NCBI GenBank assembly: GCA_030605805.1
Contig: JAUWHQ010000163.1
Location: 1 to 23,593, forward strand
Direction of reading: 5' to 3'
DNA length: 23,593 bases
Source: Methanosarcinales archaeon
Lineage (GTDB): Archaea; Halobacteriota; Methanosarcinia; Methanosarcinales; Methanogasteraceae
Shown in pieces: positions 1 through 9,035 of the stretch (positions within the stretch are counted from its first letter, which is position 1; each line of letters begins with the position of its first letter). The translations under genes were made by a program, and so were the position numbers. The notes beneath the pieces were generated by a model. The model was not told the origin of the DNA and did not search any database. It saw only the letters and a program-made list of their open reading frames with translations.

Positions 1-791
1 AGCACGTTCTGGATGCCTGTGCCGTACTGCGCCGCTTTCTTTGGCGCCTGTGCAAGCTCTGCAGAGAGGTACTCTTCAGACGCCCTCCTCAGAATGTATT
101 TTCTTGTATAACCGTCTTCCCTGCGGATCTTGAGCCTGACATCGATCTTGCGGGCGAGATCCGTCACACCGGAATGGAGCATCGGCATGAGCAGTTCCAC
201 GCCGTTTAATCGCGCAACCGCAGCATCCCGCTCAACCTGATCAGGTAGTGCGAGCATGTCTCGCTCCAGCTCGCGGTCGAGCCGCCCGTCGTCAAGTGTC
301 TGTTCATAGCGCTTGTATCCGGCAAACAACTCGTCTGCACCCTGCCCGGTCAGCAGCACCGAAGCGCCGTATGTGCGTGCACATCCTGATACAAAGTACA
401 TACAGAGCCCGATTCCGACCGAAACCGGATTTGTACTCCCGATTGCGCGCATCACAGGCAGGATCGCGGACTCGATATCTGCCTGGGTGCACTCACAGAG
501 ATGCAGCCGGTCACGCAGTCCAAGCAGTGTTGCTGCCTTTTCTGCCTGTTTTATGTCATGAGAACCACACATCCCGGTGGTATACAATTCGATCTCCTGA
601 TTCATCGATGCGGCAACAGATGCGATGAGCGAACTGTCGATGCCGCCTGAAAACGCGACGCCGGAGCCGCCATGCATACACAACCGCACCGAATCCCGGA
701 TACGGTCCATGAGCCTGTGCGCGATTTCGGTTTCTGATTCTGATTCAGGTTCCGATCCATGGCACCCATGGTCGCTGTTGTACCGCATCAT
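1..791 (-). CDS. Asparagine synthase-like protein, C-terminal domain only (3' end outside window)
   Basis: The protein is read on the minus strand and runs off the left edge, so about 263 N-terminal residues are visible. Near residue 47 it has an ATP-pyrophosphatase P-loop (FSGGIDSSL). Further on it has LLTGQGADELFAGYKRY, the second signature of the asparagine synthase domain. Only about 45 residues precede the P-loop, so the Ntn glutaminase domain of AsnB is absent. Short forms like this are common in archaea; they may use ammonia or act in another ATP-dependent amidation, so asparagine as product is not proven. The start is one of two adjacent ATGs (791 or 788), 7 nt after the stop of the methyltransferase, which suggests co-transcription. 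The N-terminus has an acidic Ser/Glu-rich stretch. Family assignment is firm; substrate is uncertain. Confidence 0.85.
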   Translation of the reverse strand, partial: MMRYNSDHGCHGSEPESESETEIAHRLMDRIRDSVRLCMHGGSGVAFSGGIDSSLIASVAASMNQEIELYTTGMCGSHDIKQAEKAATLLGLRDRLHLCECTQADIESAILPVMRAIGSTNPVSVGIGLCMYFVSGCARTYGASVLLTGQGADELFAGYKRYEQTLDDGRLDRELERDMLALPDQVERDAAVARLNGVELLMPMLHSGVTDLARKIDVRLKIRREDGYTRKYILRRASEEYLSAELAQAPKKAAQYGTGIQNV

Positions 792-798
792 CAACCGC

Positions 799-1446
799 TC
801 ACCTCACACCGCTCACGATCTGAATTGTATTATACGCGCAGACGGACTTTTCGATCGAGCTAAACCCGACATCACGGACCATCGAAGATAAATCCCTTTT
901 GACAAAGTCTTTCGCCGTTTCTCCTTCTACAAACATCCAGATATCGAACAGGCACCTGATCAGTTTATTTTTGGGATATACATAATCAAGAACCGCGATC
1001 TTCCCGCCCGGCTTTACAACCCTCCGCATCTCGCAAAGCACATTCATCCGCACCTGATGTGGCATCTCGTGCAAGCCGAATGTTATGGATGCGCAGTCAA
1101 AATATTCGTCGTCGTAAGGAATCTCCTCTGCATTTGAGAGAAAGAACCGCACATTATCTTTTTTCCTCTTCTCTGCTTTTTTAAGCATCCTTTCAGACAG
1201 GTCAACGCCGACCACCTCTCCACCAGCCCCGACCACCTCTGCAACCATCGCACAAAGCACCCCTGTGCCGCAGCAGACGTCCAGAACTCTCATGCCCGGC
1301 GTTACCCCCATCTTATCGATGACAAACGTTCTCATCATCCTCAGACCCCGCTCTCCGCCGATGAAGAAGGAAAGAGATCTGACAAGGGGGTCGTACATGA
1401 ATGCGATCCTGTCGCAGTCGTCCCTGTAATGCTTCGGTCTTCTCAC
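799..1446 (-). CDS. UbiE/MenG-like SAM-dependent methyltransferase
   Basis: A 215-residue class I methyltransferase. Motif I is VLDVCCGTGVLCAMVAEV near residue 55, followed by the acidic ribose-binding end of strand 2 (VVGVDLSERML) and an NAEEIPYDDEYFD segment typical of the UbiE/MenG branch. The later VKPGGKIAVLDYVYP segment is also typical of that branch. Members C-methylate quinone or phenazine-type rings or other small molecules; in a methanogen a methanophenazine-like acceptor is possible but not shown. The start chosen is GTG at 1446, just ahead of the RPKHYRDDCDRIAFMYDP segment that matches the usual family N-terminus; an ATG in this area is out of frame. The gene lies directly upstream of the asparagine-synthase-like gene and is divergent from the cis-prenyltransferase homologue. 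Confidence 0.85.
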   Translation of the reverse strand: MRRPKHYRDDCDRIAFMYDPLVRSLSFFIGGERGLRMMRTFVIDKMGVTPGMRVLDVCCGTGVLCAMVAEVVGAGGEVVGVDLSERMLKKAEKRKKDNVRFFLSNAEEIPYDDEYFDCASITFGLHEMPHQVRMNVLCEMRRVVKPGGKIAVLDYVYPKNKLIRCLFDIWMFVEGETAKDFVKRDLSSMVRDVGFSSIEKSVCAYNTIQIVSGVR

Positions 1447-1564
1447 ATCCGGAATTGTGTTTCAGGCGGGCATATAATTAACCTGCGCACGCGCCACCTC
1501 GCGCCCCCGCGCAAAAATGCATTTCGCACAAATGATAATCATCGTTGAGCCCGAATAACCTGCC

Positions 1565-2236
1565 ATGCTCCAGCGCATCTACGAACGCATCTATGAATAC
1601 CGGCTGCGCTCCCGGGTCTCCGGGCGCAACATGCCAGCCGGACTGACGCTCGTGATGGCAGAGAGCGATGTTTCCTCGCCAGATGGGATCGAAAAACTGC
1701 GATCCTTTGTTCTGTGGTGCGCAGATCTTGGCATCGAATCGCTCATCATTTACATCGCTGTGATCGTAGATGGGGATCTGTTAGGGGACGCGACCTCGCA
1801 GATCGTCGATAGGCTGGCTAAAACCGATCTGATCGCAAGGATGTATGTCAGGGACGATCATGGCGCAAGGATGATCTCTATAGACCGGGATAAGGAGGGG
1901 GACATGGATTGCAGGGTCAAACTCGATATCTCAATCGGGTATGGGGGAAAACTCGAGCTTACCGATGCGATAAAAGATATTTTAACGAAGGTGGAGGCTG
2001 GAGAAATCGATTTAGATGATATCAATACGGATATGATCGAATCTCATCTCATCTTCAAATACAAACCGGATCTGGTCATCCGTGCAGGTGGAAAGTACCT
2101 GACCGACTTTTTGATATGGCAAACTATATATTCTGAATTGTATTTCACAGATGTGAATTTCGCCGAGATGCGAAGACTGGATTTCCTCCGGATCATACGG
2201 GACTATCAGAAGCGCCAGCGAAGGTATGGGCGGTGA
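1565..2236 (+). CDS. Cis-prenyltransferase (UppS) family protein lacking the N-terminal catalytic motif
   Basis: A 223-residue member of the undecaprenyl/dehydrodolichyl diphosphate synthase family. The C-terminal signature is clear at about 168-198: DLVIRAGG, then FLIWQTIYSELYFTDV. The family N-terminus normally has an MDGNRR-type loop carrying the catalytic aspartate; the aligned place here reads MPAGLTLVMAESD near residues 23-35, with no such loop. The substrate-wall segment after it (LGIESLIIYIAV) is kept, though the usual FSxEN is lost. A protein with a good C-terminal RxG-type motif and no catalytic aspartate resembles the non-catalytic subunit (NgBR/Nus1-like) of heteromeric cis-prenyltransferases; from memory, such heteromers are also known in Methanosarcina. 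A role in polyprenyl lipid carriers for glycosylation is therefore likely, probably with a catalytic partner elsewhere. TATA-like AATGATAA lies about 30 nt upstream of the ATG. Confidence 0.8.
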   Translation: MLQRIYERIYEYRLRSRVSGRNMPAGLTLVMAESDVSSPDGIEKLRSFVLWCADLGIESLIIYIAVIVDGDLLGDATSQIVDRLAKTDLIARMYVRDDHGARMISIDRDKEGDMDCRVKLDISIGYGGKLELTDAIKDILTKVEAGEIDLDDINTDMIESHLIFKYKPDLVIRAGGKYLTDFLIWQTIYSELYFTDVNFAEMRRLDFLRIIRDYQKRQRRYGR

Positions 2237-2353
2237 AGTTTTACAAAACCACAAGATATAGTAGTACGCGTAATCCATAGCGAAGCGCAGCATCGGCGAA
2301 GCCATACGCACTGCGACAGCCGGATCGTATGCGTTTAGATAGTGCCGGATGGA

Positions 2354-2362
2354 TTAATATAT
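2354..2362 (+). promoter_or_regulatory. TATA box of comE
   Basis: TTAATATAT lies with its centre about 30 nt upstream of the comE ATG, the usual archaeal spacing for a transcript with almost no leader. No Shine-Dalgarno sequence is seen before the ATG, which agrees with a leaderless mRNA. Confidence 0.55.
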
Positions 2363-2387
2363 CTGTGGAATCACTGATACGGTTATA

Positions 2388-2942
2388 ATGAAACGCGTAC
2401 GGGCAATCGAAACGATCGTGGAAGAACTGACAGACGAACTCGTGGTCTGCAACCTCGGATTTCCGAGCAGGGAACTCTATGCGCTCCACGATCGTGAGAC
2501 GCATTTCTACATGCTCGGCTCGATGGGGCTTGCATCATCGATCGGACTTGGCATCTCGCTGTCACAGCCGCGAAAGGTCGTGGTTCTTGATGGCGATGGC
2601 TCGCTCCTGATGAATCTCGGATCGCTTGCCACGATAGCAAACCATGCGCCTGAAAACTACCTGCTCATCGTTCTGGATAACCGGTGTTACGGATCGACAG
2701 GGTGCCAGCCGACCGCCACGGCGAAGGCGGCAGATCTGGCAGCGATCGCTTCGGGTGCGGGGGTACGCGGGGTCAAGACGGCATCGACGGTGGGGGGAAT
2801 ACGATTCCACGTGCACGGCTCCGGCGTGCTGATCATAACCGTGGATCCGGGAAATGCTGATGTGCCGATCGTCGATTGCGAGCCCGTGGAGATCAGAAGC
2901 AGATTTGTGCGGGAGATCAAGCGACGTCTGCGCCGTCGGTGA
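2388..2942 (+). CDS. comE: Sulfopyruvate decarboxylase beta subunit (thiamine diphosphate-binding)
   Basis: A 184-residue thiamine-diphosphate-binding domain. The TPP motif starts with GDG at 69-71 (LDGDGSLLMNLGSLATI) and ends with the N of LDNRCYGSTG at 98, the standard spacing. LGSMGLASSIGLG near 43-55 is typical of ComE and of phosphonopyruvate decarboxylase. ComE pairs with ComD to convert sulfopyruvate to sulfoacetaldehyde in coenzyme M synthesis. No comD, and no fused ComD domain, is present in this window, so the alpha subunit must be encoded elsewhere if this is ComE. A phosphonopyruvate decarboxylase half is the main alternative. The gene stands alone between the prenyltransferase homologue and pycB. 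Confidence 0.82.
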   Translation: MKRVRAIETIVEELTDELVVCNLGFPSRELYALHDRETHFYMLGSMGLASSIGLGISLSQPRKVVVLDGDGSLLMNLGSLATIANHAPENYLLIVLDNRCYGSTGCQPTATAKAADLAAIASGAGVRGVKTASTVGGIRFHVHGSGVLIITVDPGNADVPIVDCEPVEIRSRFVREIKRRLRRR

Positions 2943-2992
2943 TGGGTAATGAGTAAGGGGTGACATGTTACAGGTTACAGATCACACATTAC

Positions 2993-3026
2993 CGCCCGAA
3001 GGGCGAACGGTAGAGAAATTTAATAA
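2993..3026 (+). promoter_or_regulatory. Hairpin and TATA box upstream of pycB
   Basis: CGCCC-GAA-GGGCG (2993-3005) forms a perfect 5-bp stem just downstream of comE. A TATA-like TTTAATAA (3019-3026) lies about 30 nt before the pycB ATG. The hairpin has no following T-run, so it may be a comE 3' end or an operator rather than a terminator. The same gap contains GGTAATG (2945-2951) and its inverted copy CATTACC (2987-2993). Confidence 0.45.
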
Positions 3027-3051
3027 CGATGTCAGGGTATAAGATACAGGA

Positions 3052-4782
3052 ATGTCAGCAGTAGCAATAACAGACACCACATTCCGGGACGCGCACCAGT
3101 CCCTCATCGCGACCAGAATGCGGACCCGCGACATGCTCCCCATTGCAAAGGAGCTTGATCATGTCGGTTTTTTCTCTCTGGAGGTCTGGGGCGGGGCGAC
3201 CTTCGATGTCTGCATCCGTTACCTGAATGAAGACCCGTGGGAACGGTTAACGAGTCTGAAAGCGGCAATCAAAGACACCCCGCTTCAGATGCTGCTTCGG
3301 GGACAGAATCTTGTCGGATACCGGCATTATCCCGATGATATTGTGGTAAAATTCGTTGAAAAATCTGCCGAAAACGGCATCGACATATTCAGGATTTTTG
3401 ATGCGGTAAACGACATCAGAAACATGGAAGTTCCGATCAAAACAGCAAAGAAAGCAGGAGCACACGTCCAGGGCACCATCAGCTACACCATCAGCCCGGT
3501 GCACACGATAGACTCGTTTGTCAGGTTTGCAAGAGAACTATCTGAGCTCGACTGCGATTCCATCTGTATAAAGGACATGGCAGGGCTGATCTCGCCACGT
3601 GATACGCACGATCTCATTAAAGCCCTGAAAAGTGAGGTGGGGCTGCCTATTGATCTCCATTCGCATTCTACCAGCGGAATGGCGCCAATGAGCTATATGG
3701 CAGCGTGTGCCGCGGGAGTCGATATCCTGGACACCGCATTCTCGCCGTTTGCGGGCGGAACGTCCCAGCCCCCGACAGAAACAGTGGTTGCCGCGCTTCG
3801 CAGGACGCCGTATGACACGGGACTCGATCTTAATTTTCTGACCGAGATAAAAGAGCATTTTGTCAAGTTAAAAGAAAAATACATCGGTATTCTCGATCCG
3901 ATTTCTGAAAAAATCGACACCAATGTCTTGATATACCAGATACCTGGTGGGATGATCTCTAATCTGGTATCCCAGCTCGAAGAACAGAACGCTATGAGCC
4001 GGTACAACGATGTGCTCGCTGAGATGCCGCGGGTCAGGAAGGATCTGGGCTATCCGCCGCTTGTCACGCCTACCAGCCAGATCGTGGGCACGCAGGCGGT
4101 GTTAAACGTTCTTACGGGCGAGCGGTACAAGATCATACCAAAAGAGGTGCGGGAATACGTCAGAGGGATGTACGGAAAGCCTCCTGCGCCGATCAGCGAG
4201 GAGTTGCTGGAAAAGGTGCTGGGCGAAGACGACGTCATAACCTGCCGACCCGCCGACCTGCTCGAGCCTGAACTGGACCGGATCACCAGAGAAGCGCAGG
4301 AACTCGGCATCGTTCGGAAAGAGGAGGATATTCTGACTTATGCCCTGTATCCGCAGATCGCAAAGACGTTCCTCGCAGGAGAAGCGGTTGAGGAGGAGAT
4401 CAAACCGGCGATAAGTGCAAGCGCACGCGCTGTTTCGAGCCCGGCTGTCATGGCTGCGGCATGCAACGTCTTCAAGGTGGTCGTTGACGGAGAGACGTTT
4501 CATGTGGAGGTCGAACCCACCGGAGAGATGGCGATTGCGGCGAAGGCACCTGCTCCGGCAGATTCTGTCGAGGGCGGGATCAAAAGCAACATACACGGGA
4601 TGATTCTTGGGCTGAAGGTCAAAAAAGGAGATCCCGTGGAGAAAGGTGACGTTGTCGCCGTGATCGAGGCTATGAAGATGGAAAATGATATTCACGCCCC
4701 TCACAGTGGCATGGTTCGGGACATCTTCGTTTCAAAAGGTGATACCGTAAGTACCGGCGATGTCATCATGACGGTCAACTAA
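3052..4782 (+). CDS. pycB: Pyruvate carboxylase subunit B (carboxyltransferase plus biotin carrier)
   Basis: A 576-residue protein that transfers CO2 from biotin to pyruvate to give oxaloacetate, the anaplerotic step feeding the partial TCA route in methanogens. The carboxyltransferase TIM barrel begins at ITDTTFRDAHQSL (residues 6-18) and includes the metal-binding HSHSTSGMAPM segment. A conserved PycB-type middle domain follows. The C-terminal biotinyl domain has EAMKMEN with Lys542 as the biotin attachment site, about 35 residues from the end as expected. A flexible Ala/Pro-rich linker (about 490-505) separates the parts. Oxaloacetate decarboxylase alpha has the same architecture, but the pycA partner directly downstream and the absence of sodium-pump subunits favour pyruvate carboxylase. 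First gene of pycB-pycA-birA. Confidence 0.93.
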   Translation: MSAVAITDTTFRDAHQSLIATRMRTRDMLPIAKELDHVGFFSLEVWGGATFDVCIRYLNEDPWERLTSLKAAIKDTPLQMLLRGQNLVGYRHYPDDIVVKFVEKSAENGIDIFRIFDAVNDIRNMEVPIKTAKKAGAHVQGTISYTISPVHTIDSFVRFARELSELDCDSICIKDMAGLISPRDTHDLIKALKSEVGLPIDLHSHSTSGMAPMSYMAACAAGVDILDTAFSPFAGGTSQPPTETVVAALRRTPYDTGLDLNFLTEIKEHFVKLKEKYIGILDPISEKIDTNVLIYQIPGGMISNLVSQLEEQNAMSRYNDVLAEMPRVRKDLGYPPLVTPTSQIVGTQAVLNVLTGERYKIIPKEVREYVRGMYGKPPAPISEELLEKVLGEDDVITCRPADLLEPELDRITREAQELGIVRKEEDILTYALYPQIAKTFLAGEAVEEEIKPAISASARAVSSPAVMAAACNVFKVVVDGETFHVEVEPTGEMAIAAKAPAPADSVEGGIKSNIHGMILGLKVKKGDPVEKGDVVAVIEAMKMENDIHAPHSGMVRDIFVSKGDTVSTGDVIMTVN

Positions 4783-4806
4783 AGATCAATCAGGGGGCGT
4801 TTTTCA

Positions 4807-6282
4807 TTGTTTAATACGATACTGGTGGCAAATAGGGGCGAGATAGCTATAAGGGTGATGAGAGCGTGCCGCGAGATGGATATAAAGACCGTAGCGGTAC
4901 ATTCGGAGGCTGACAGTAATGCATTGTTCGCAAAATACGCTGACGAGGCTCATTGCATCGGGCTGCCGCCAGCAAGCCAGAGTTACCTGCGGATCGACAG
5001 AATCCTTGATGTCGCAGAAAAGACAGACGCAGAAGCGATCCATCCGGGATACGGTTTTCTTGCTGAAAATCCGGTCTTTGCCAGAGAATGCGGAAAGATG
5101 GGGATCGTCTTCATCGGACCGTCCGATAAATCCATCAATGCTGCCGGAAGCAAGATAACCGCCAAAAAGACGATGGAAAAAGCCGGAGTTCCTGTCATAC
5201 CTGGTATTTCTGCCGAGATCGAGGATCCCGAATCTGCCATCGATGCTGCGGAGGAGATCGGATATCCGGTTATCATAAAAGCATCGGCGGGAGGCGGCGG
5301 GATCGGGATGAAGATCGCAAAGAACGCAGAGGAACTCGTCAGTGCCGTCCACTCGACCAGAGCGGTGGCGAAATCAGCGTTTGGCGATGACACGGTCTTC
5401 ATGGAGAAATACCTGCTCCAGCCCAGACACATCGAATTTCAGATTCTGGCGGATTCTTATGGCGATACGGTTCATCTGAACGAGCGGGAATGCTCGATAC
5501 AGAGGCGGCACCAGAAACTGATCGAAGAGTCCCCCTCACCTGTTATGACCCCGGAACTACGTGAAAAAATGGGTGCAGCAGCGATCAAAGCCACCAGAGC
5601 GATCGATTATACCAACGCAGGCACGGTCGAGTTCATGTACTCACTGGGCGATTTCTATTTCCTTGAGATGAATACACGGCTGCAGGTGGAACACCCGATA
5701 ACAGAGATGGTGACCGGGATTGATATCGTCAGAAAACAGATAACGATTGCAGCAGGTGGGAGATTAGACCTGGAACAGGAGGATATCGGCATCAACGGAT
5801 GGGCAATCGAGTGCCGGATCAATGCAGAAGATCCGTTGAATGATTTTGCCCCGTCCCCGGGAAGGATCACACGATACCGGTCGCCTGGAGGTCCCGGGAT
5901 CCGGGTTGACAGTGGTGTGCACACCGGTTACACAATCTCCCCGTTCTACGACTCGATGGTCTCCAAACTGATATCATGGGGGCAGACGAGGGAAGAATCG
6001 ATAGAAAAGATGCTTAGAGCGCTGTACGAGTATATTATCGTCGGTGTTTCGATAAACGTCCCGTTTCACAAGGCGGTGCTCAGAAACCCGCACTTTATAA
6101 ACGGCGAACTCACGACACACTTCATTGAAGACTTTGATGTGCTGACACAGGTGAGGGCGGTGGTCGAAGGCGAGAAAGAGAAGGGAGTGACACTTGCTTC
6201 CGCTATAGGTGCCGATGACCGGAAGGTTGCAGCCATAACCGCTGCTGTGAAAACATATATTGTCAATCAGGACAGGAAATAG
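4807..6282 (+). CDS. pycA: Pyruvate carboxylase subunit A (biotin carboxylase)
   Basis: A 491-residue ATP-grasp biotin carboxylase that carboxylates biotin on PycB with ATP and bicarbonate. It opens with [19 protein letters not shown], followed by the [10 protein letters not shown] segment, the Gly-rich ATP lid ([11 protein letters not shown]), [14 protein letters not shown] and the catalytic [18 protein letters not shown]. Length is normal for the stand-alone subunit. The start is TTG at 4807; a purine-rich AGGGGG lies about 10 nt upstream and no in-frame ATG precedes the conserved ILVANRGE. It follows pycB after 24 nt and precedes birA by 6 nt, so the three genes form an operon. Confidence 0.95.
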   Translation: MFNTILVANRGEIAIRVMRACREMDIKTVAVHSEADSNALFAKYADEAHCIGLPPASQSYLRIDRILDVAEKTDAEAIHPGYGFLAENPVFARECGKMGIVFIGPSDKSINAAGSKITAKKTMEKAGVPVIPGISAEIEDPESAIDAAEEIGYPVIIKASAGGGGIGMKIAKNAEELVSAVHSTRAVAKSAFGDDTVFMEKYLLQPRHIEFQILADSYGDTVHLNERECSIQRRHQKLIEESPSPVMTPELREKMGAAAIKATRAIDYTNAGTVEFMYSLGDFYFLEMNTRLQVEHPITEMVTGIDIVRKQITIAAGGRLDLEQEDIGINGWAIECRINAEDPLNDFAPSPGRITRYRSPGGPGIRVDSGVHTGYTISPFYDSMVSKLISWGQTREESIEKMLRALYEYIIVGVSINVPFHKAVLRNPHFINGELTTHFIEDFDVLTQVRAVVEGEKEKGVTLASAIGADDRKVAAITAAVKTYIVNQDRK

Positions 6283-6288
6283 TTTAAC

Positions 6289-7254
6289 ATGCAACCGAAA
6301 GAAAAAATTCTGGAAATACTCAAAGAAAAGCATGGCGAATTCGTTTCAGGGGAATATCTCTCAGAAACACTGGGTATCTCGCGCACGATGGTATGGAAAC
6401 ATATCGGGTCCCTGAGAGATGGCGGCTACATCATCGAGTCAGTCACCAGTCAGGGTTACCGGCTCAAGGAGATTCCTGACCGGCTGCTGCCAGCCGAAGT
6501 CAAACAGGATCTCAAGACCGATTTTGTTGGTAAGGAAATATACTATTTCGATGAAATAAAATCTACCAGTGTAAAAGCGAAGGAACTTGCTACGGATAAC
6601 CCGGAGGGGACTGTTATAATCGCAGAAAAGCAGCTTGAAGGCAAAGGAAGGATGGGCAAGGGATGGTATTCTCCGCCTGGCGGAATCTGGTTCTCAATGA
6701 TCCTTAAACCGAGAATCCCCCCAGATCATGTCCATCGATTGACGCTTGTTGCTGGAGTTGCTGTCGCAGAGGTTTTGAGCGAGCTTGGATTGAATGCAGA
6801 GATAAAATGGCCCAATGACATACTTATCAATGAAAAGAAGGTCTGCGGAATCCTCACCGAGATGGAAGCTGAGTTAGACGTCGTGAACTATGTGATCGTC
6901 GGAGTCGGGATCGATGCCAACATCGATCTTGACATGCTCCCTCCGATCACCATGATGCAGACAACGTCCCTGAGAGAAGAGCTCGGGAGAGATGTTGACC
7001 GGATAGCTCTTGTCAGGGGCATTCTTGAGCGTTTTGAGCGGCATTACACCGCATTTCTAAAAGGGGATTTCCATTCGATACTGAAACGTTGGAGGGAGCA
7101 TTCGTCTACCATCGGACGGAGAGTAAAGATCGTTGCAGGGCTCCGGACGATCGAAGGCGAAGCCGTTGGCATCGACCATGACGGGGAACTGATTGTGGAA
7201 CTGGATGACGGGACGGTCGAAAAAGAGATCACTGGCACGTGTTACCATATCTGA
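6289..7254 (+). CDS. birA: Biotin--protein ligase with N-terminal HTH domain
   Basis: A 321-residue BirA. Residues 1-60 form a winged helix-turn-helix (GEYLSETLGISRTMVWKHI as the recognition region) followed by SQGYRL, typical of bifunctional BirA. The catalytic domain has the biotinoyl-AMP loop GKGRMGKGW (118-126) and KWPNDI (173-178), and there is a C-terminal SH3-like domain ending in DDGTVEKEITG. It should charge PycB Lys542 with biotin. The HTH suggests it could also repress transcription in response to biotinyl-AMP, but no convincing operator is seen before pycB. It is the last gene of the operon and ends 9 nt from the convergent cobD. Confidence 0.94.
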   Translation: MQPKEKILEILKEKHGEFVSGEYLSETLGISRTMVWKHIGSLRDGGYIIESVTSQGYRLKEIPDRLLPAEVKQDLKTDFVGKEIYYFDEIKSTSVKAKELATDNPEGTVIIAEKQLEGKGRMGKGWYSPPGGIWFSMILKPRIPPDHVHRLTLVAGVAVAEVLSELGLNAEIKWPNDILINEKKVCGILTEMEAELDVVNYVIVGVGIDANIDLDMLPPITMMQTTSLREELGRDVDRIALVRGILERFERHYTAFLKGDFHSILKRWREHSSTIGRRVKIVAGLRTIEGEAVGIDHDGELIVELDDGTVEKEITGTCYHI

Positions 7255-7263
7255 ACACCATCT

Positions 7264-8433
7264 TTATCTCCATCTGACTCCAACCACCGCATCGACCGCC
7301 CGCAGCAGCTTATGATTCTCCTCTCTCGTCCGAACCGCTACCCTGACGTACCCTGCGCCCAGATTCTTAAACGAGGCGCAATCCCTGACCAGAATCCCAT
7401 GTCCAAGCAGTTCCTGTGTCAGTTCGTGCGAATCCATGCCAACATCAGTGATATCAACGAGAATGAAATTAATATTGCTTTTCAGCGGGGTAAACCCACG
7501 ATCGATCAATCCTTTTGTGAGATACTCCCGCTCTTTACTTATCAGATCGATCGATCGCTCAAGATAATCGCTTTTCATAGATGCATCCATCAGACGCATT
7601 CCGGTAATCTCGGCTGGCGCACCGACGTTCCAGACCAGCCGTACACGGTTGAGCAGTTCTGCGAGTTCGCGCGATGCGATGCCAAAGCCGATGCGAAGTC
7701 CGGGAACCGCAAACACCTTTGTCAGCGATCTGAGCACGAGCACAAAATCAGAGTTAAGCACGGCGTGTGCGATTGACTGAGCCGGATCAGCGAGTTCTAT
7801 GAACGCTTCATCGACAAAGAGAAATGTTTCGTGGTCAAAGCAGCGATTTGCAAACTCCATCACCTCGCTTCGCGATATCAGATTCCCTGTCGGGTTGTTT
7901 GGATTGCACAGAAACACCGCGCTCGCATCAGAGAGCTCTGTGGATGTCAGTTCAAGAATCTGTGAATAATCGCAGTACTGCACAGTTGCTCCGAATAGCT
8001 GGCACTGGAAAGCATATTCGTCGAATGTGGGTGCGGGGATGATTACGCGGTCGCCGCGCCGGACGACCGTCTCCGCAAACAGCCTGATCATCTCGGAAGA
8101 TCCGTTTGCGGGTATGATATTCTCTGCGGTGATTTTTTTTGAGTATTTCGGGGAGCTTGGGTATATGTACCTCTCGACAAAATCAGCGAATACGCCCCTC
8201 AAACGAAGATATCGGTTATCAGGATAACGCCCGATCTCCTCTTCGATCCTTTCATCGCTTTTAGCCGCTGTCCCGACCTCCGGTGCACCCATCGGGTTTA
8301 GATTGGCGCTGAAATCGAGTACCCCTTCGCATCCTGACTCTGCTATCCTGCCGCCATGTATGCAGGGAGTAATGTCAGCAGTTTCCTGCCGCACAAATCG
8401 TGTGATTGAGCCTATCGTACCCATTGTGCTCAT
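7264..8433 (-). CDS. cobD: Threonine-phosphate decarboxylase-like PLP enzyme (cobalamin synthesis)
   Basis: A 389-residue fold-type I aminotransferase-family protein. CIHGGRI near 24 followed by LDFSANLNPMG (39-49) is characteristic of CobD and separates it from histidinol-phosphate aminotransferase, which has the rest of the fold. FLCNPNNPTGN (174-184) and VDEAFIEL bind PLP. Lys239 in RSLTKVFAVPGLRIG is the Schiff-base lysine. CobD makes (R)-1-amino-2-propanol phosphate for the cobamide nucleotide loop; methanogens need corrinoids for methyl transfer. No other cob gene is in the window. It starts 6 nt after the stop of the bfn-like gene, so the two are probably co-transcribed. HisC is the alternative, less likely. 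Confidence 0.85.
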   Translation of the reverse strand: MSTMGTIGSITRFVRQETADITPCIHGGRIAESGCEGVLDFSANLNPMGAPEVGTAAKSDERIEEEIGRYPDNRYLRLRGVFADFVERYIYPSSPKYSKKITAENIIPANGSSEMIRLFAETVVRRGDRVIIPAPTFDEYAFQCQLFGATVQYCDYSQILELTSTELSDASAVFLCNPNNPTGNLISRSEVMEFANRCFDHETFLFVDEAFIELADPAQSIAHAVLNSDFVLVLRSLTKVFAVPGLRIGFGIASRELAELLNRVRLVWNVGAPAEITGMRLMDASMKSDYLERSIDLISKEREYLTKGLIDRGFTPLKSNINFILVDITDVGMDSHELTQELLGHGILVRDCASFKNLGAGYVRVAVRTREENHKLLRAVDAVVGVRWR

Positions 8434-8439
8434 TACTGC

Positions 8440-8907
8440 TCAGTCTGATGTGATATACTCATCGAGGCTGCTGACCCCTTCAAATTCACTGGATTCGATC
8501 GCAACCTGACTGAAAAGACTCTCGCGCACATGAATCGGTGATCCGGTCCGCACCGCAATCGCTATGCAATCACTCGGTCTGGCATCGATTTCCTTCTGCG
8601 TGTCCTGCACATCCAGAACCAGCCGTGCATAGAACGTGCCATCACTCAGGTCATCAATCAGCACGTTCTTCACCGACCCGCCCAGTTCCTCGAGCATCAG
8701 AACCATGAGGTCATGGGTCATGGGTCGTGGCGCCATCTCTTTGCGCAGTGCAAGGTGTATCGACATGGCTTCCGAATGACCGACAAAGATCGGCATGATG
8801 CGCCCCGCCTCATCAGAGAGCAGCACCACCGGAGCCATCTGCTTGGGACCGCCAACCATATACACACCCCTGACTGTGGTATCAACAACATCCATCGTTT
8901 CAATCAT
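8440..8907 (-). CDS. Bifunctional nuclease (BFN/DUF151) family protein
   Basis: A 155-residue protein matching the BFN/DUF151 family along its whole length: a VVLLSDEAGRIMPIFVGHSEA segment (IxxA/xAI type), RPMTHDLM near residues 62-69, DLSDGTFYARLVL, and the hallmark EIDARPSDCIAIAVR. Plant BFN proteins have DNase and RNase activity; the role in archaea is unknown. The ATG at 8907 is preceded by a weak ACAGGAT. It lies upstream of cobD in the same direction and divergent from dapB, sharing a 171-bp intergenic region. Confidence 0.87.
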   Translation of the reverse strand: MIETMDVVDTTVRGVYMVGGPKQMAPVVLLSDEAGRIMPIFVGHSEAMSIHLALRKEMAPRPMTHDLMVLMLEELGGSVKNVLIDDLSDGTFYARLVLDVQDTQKEIDARPSDCIAIAVRTGSPIHVRESLFSQVAIESSEFEGVSSLDEYITSD

Positions 8908-9035
8908 ATCCTGTAACTTTTATCGGCATGTATGCGCCACCAAAAAATACCAGTGAACAGATGGATATAAGATTCGATCGCATAATAAATGTTGCTTGGG
9001 AATTGCCCATGCGTGCAATAAACAGATGTGTAATC

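Noticed and set aside
304..891. Plus-strand ORFs opposite the asparagine-synthase-like gene
   Set aside because: They are antisense shadows: the minus frame carries the P-loop and other synthase signatures.
2993..3005. Intrinsic terminator after comE
   Set aside because: The stem is good but no T-run follows, and archaeal termination depends mainly on T-runs.
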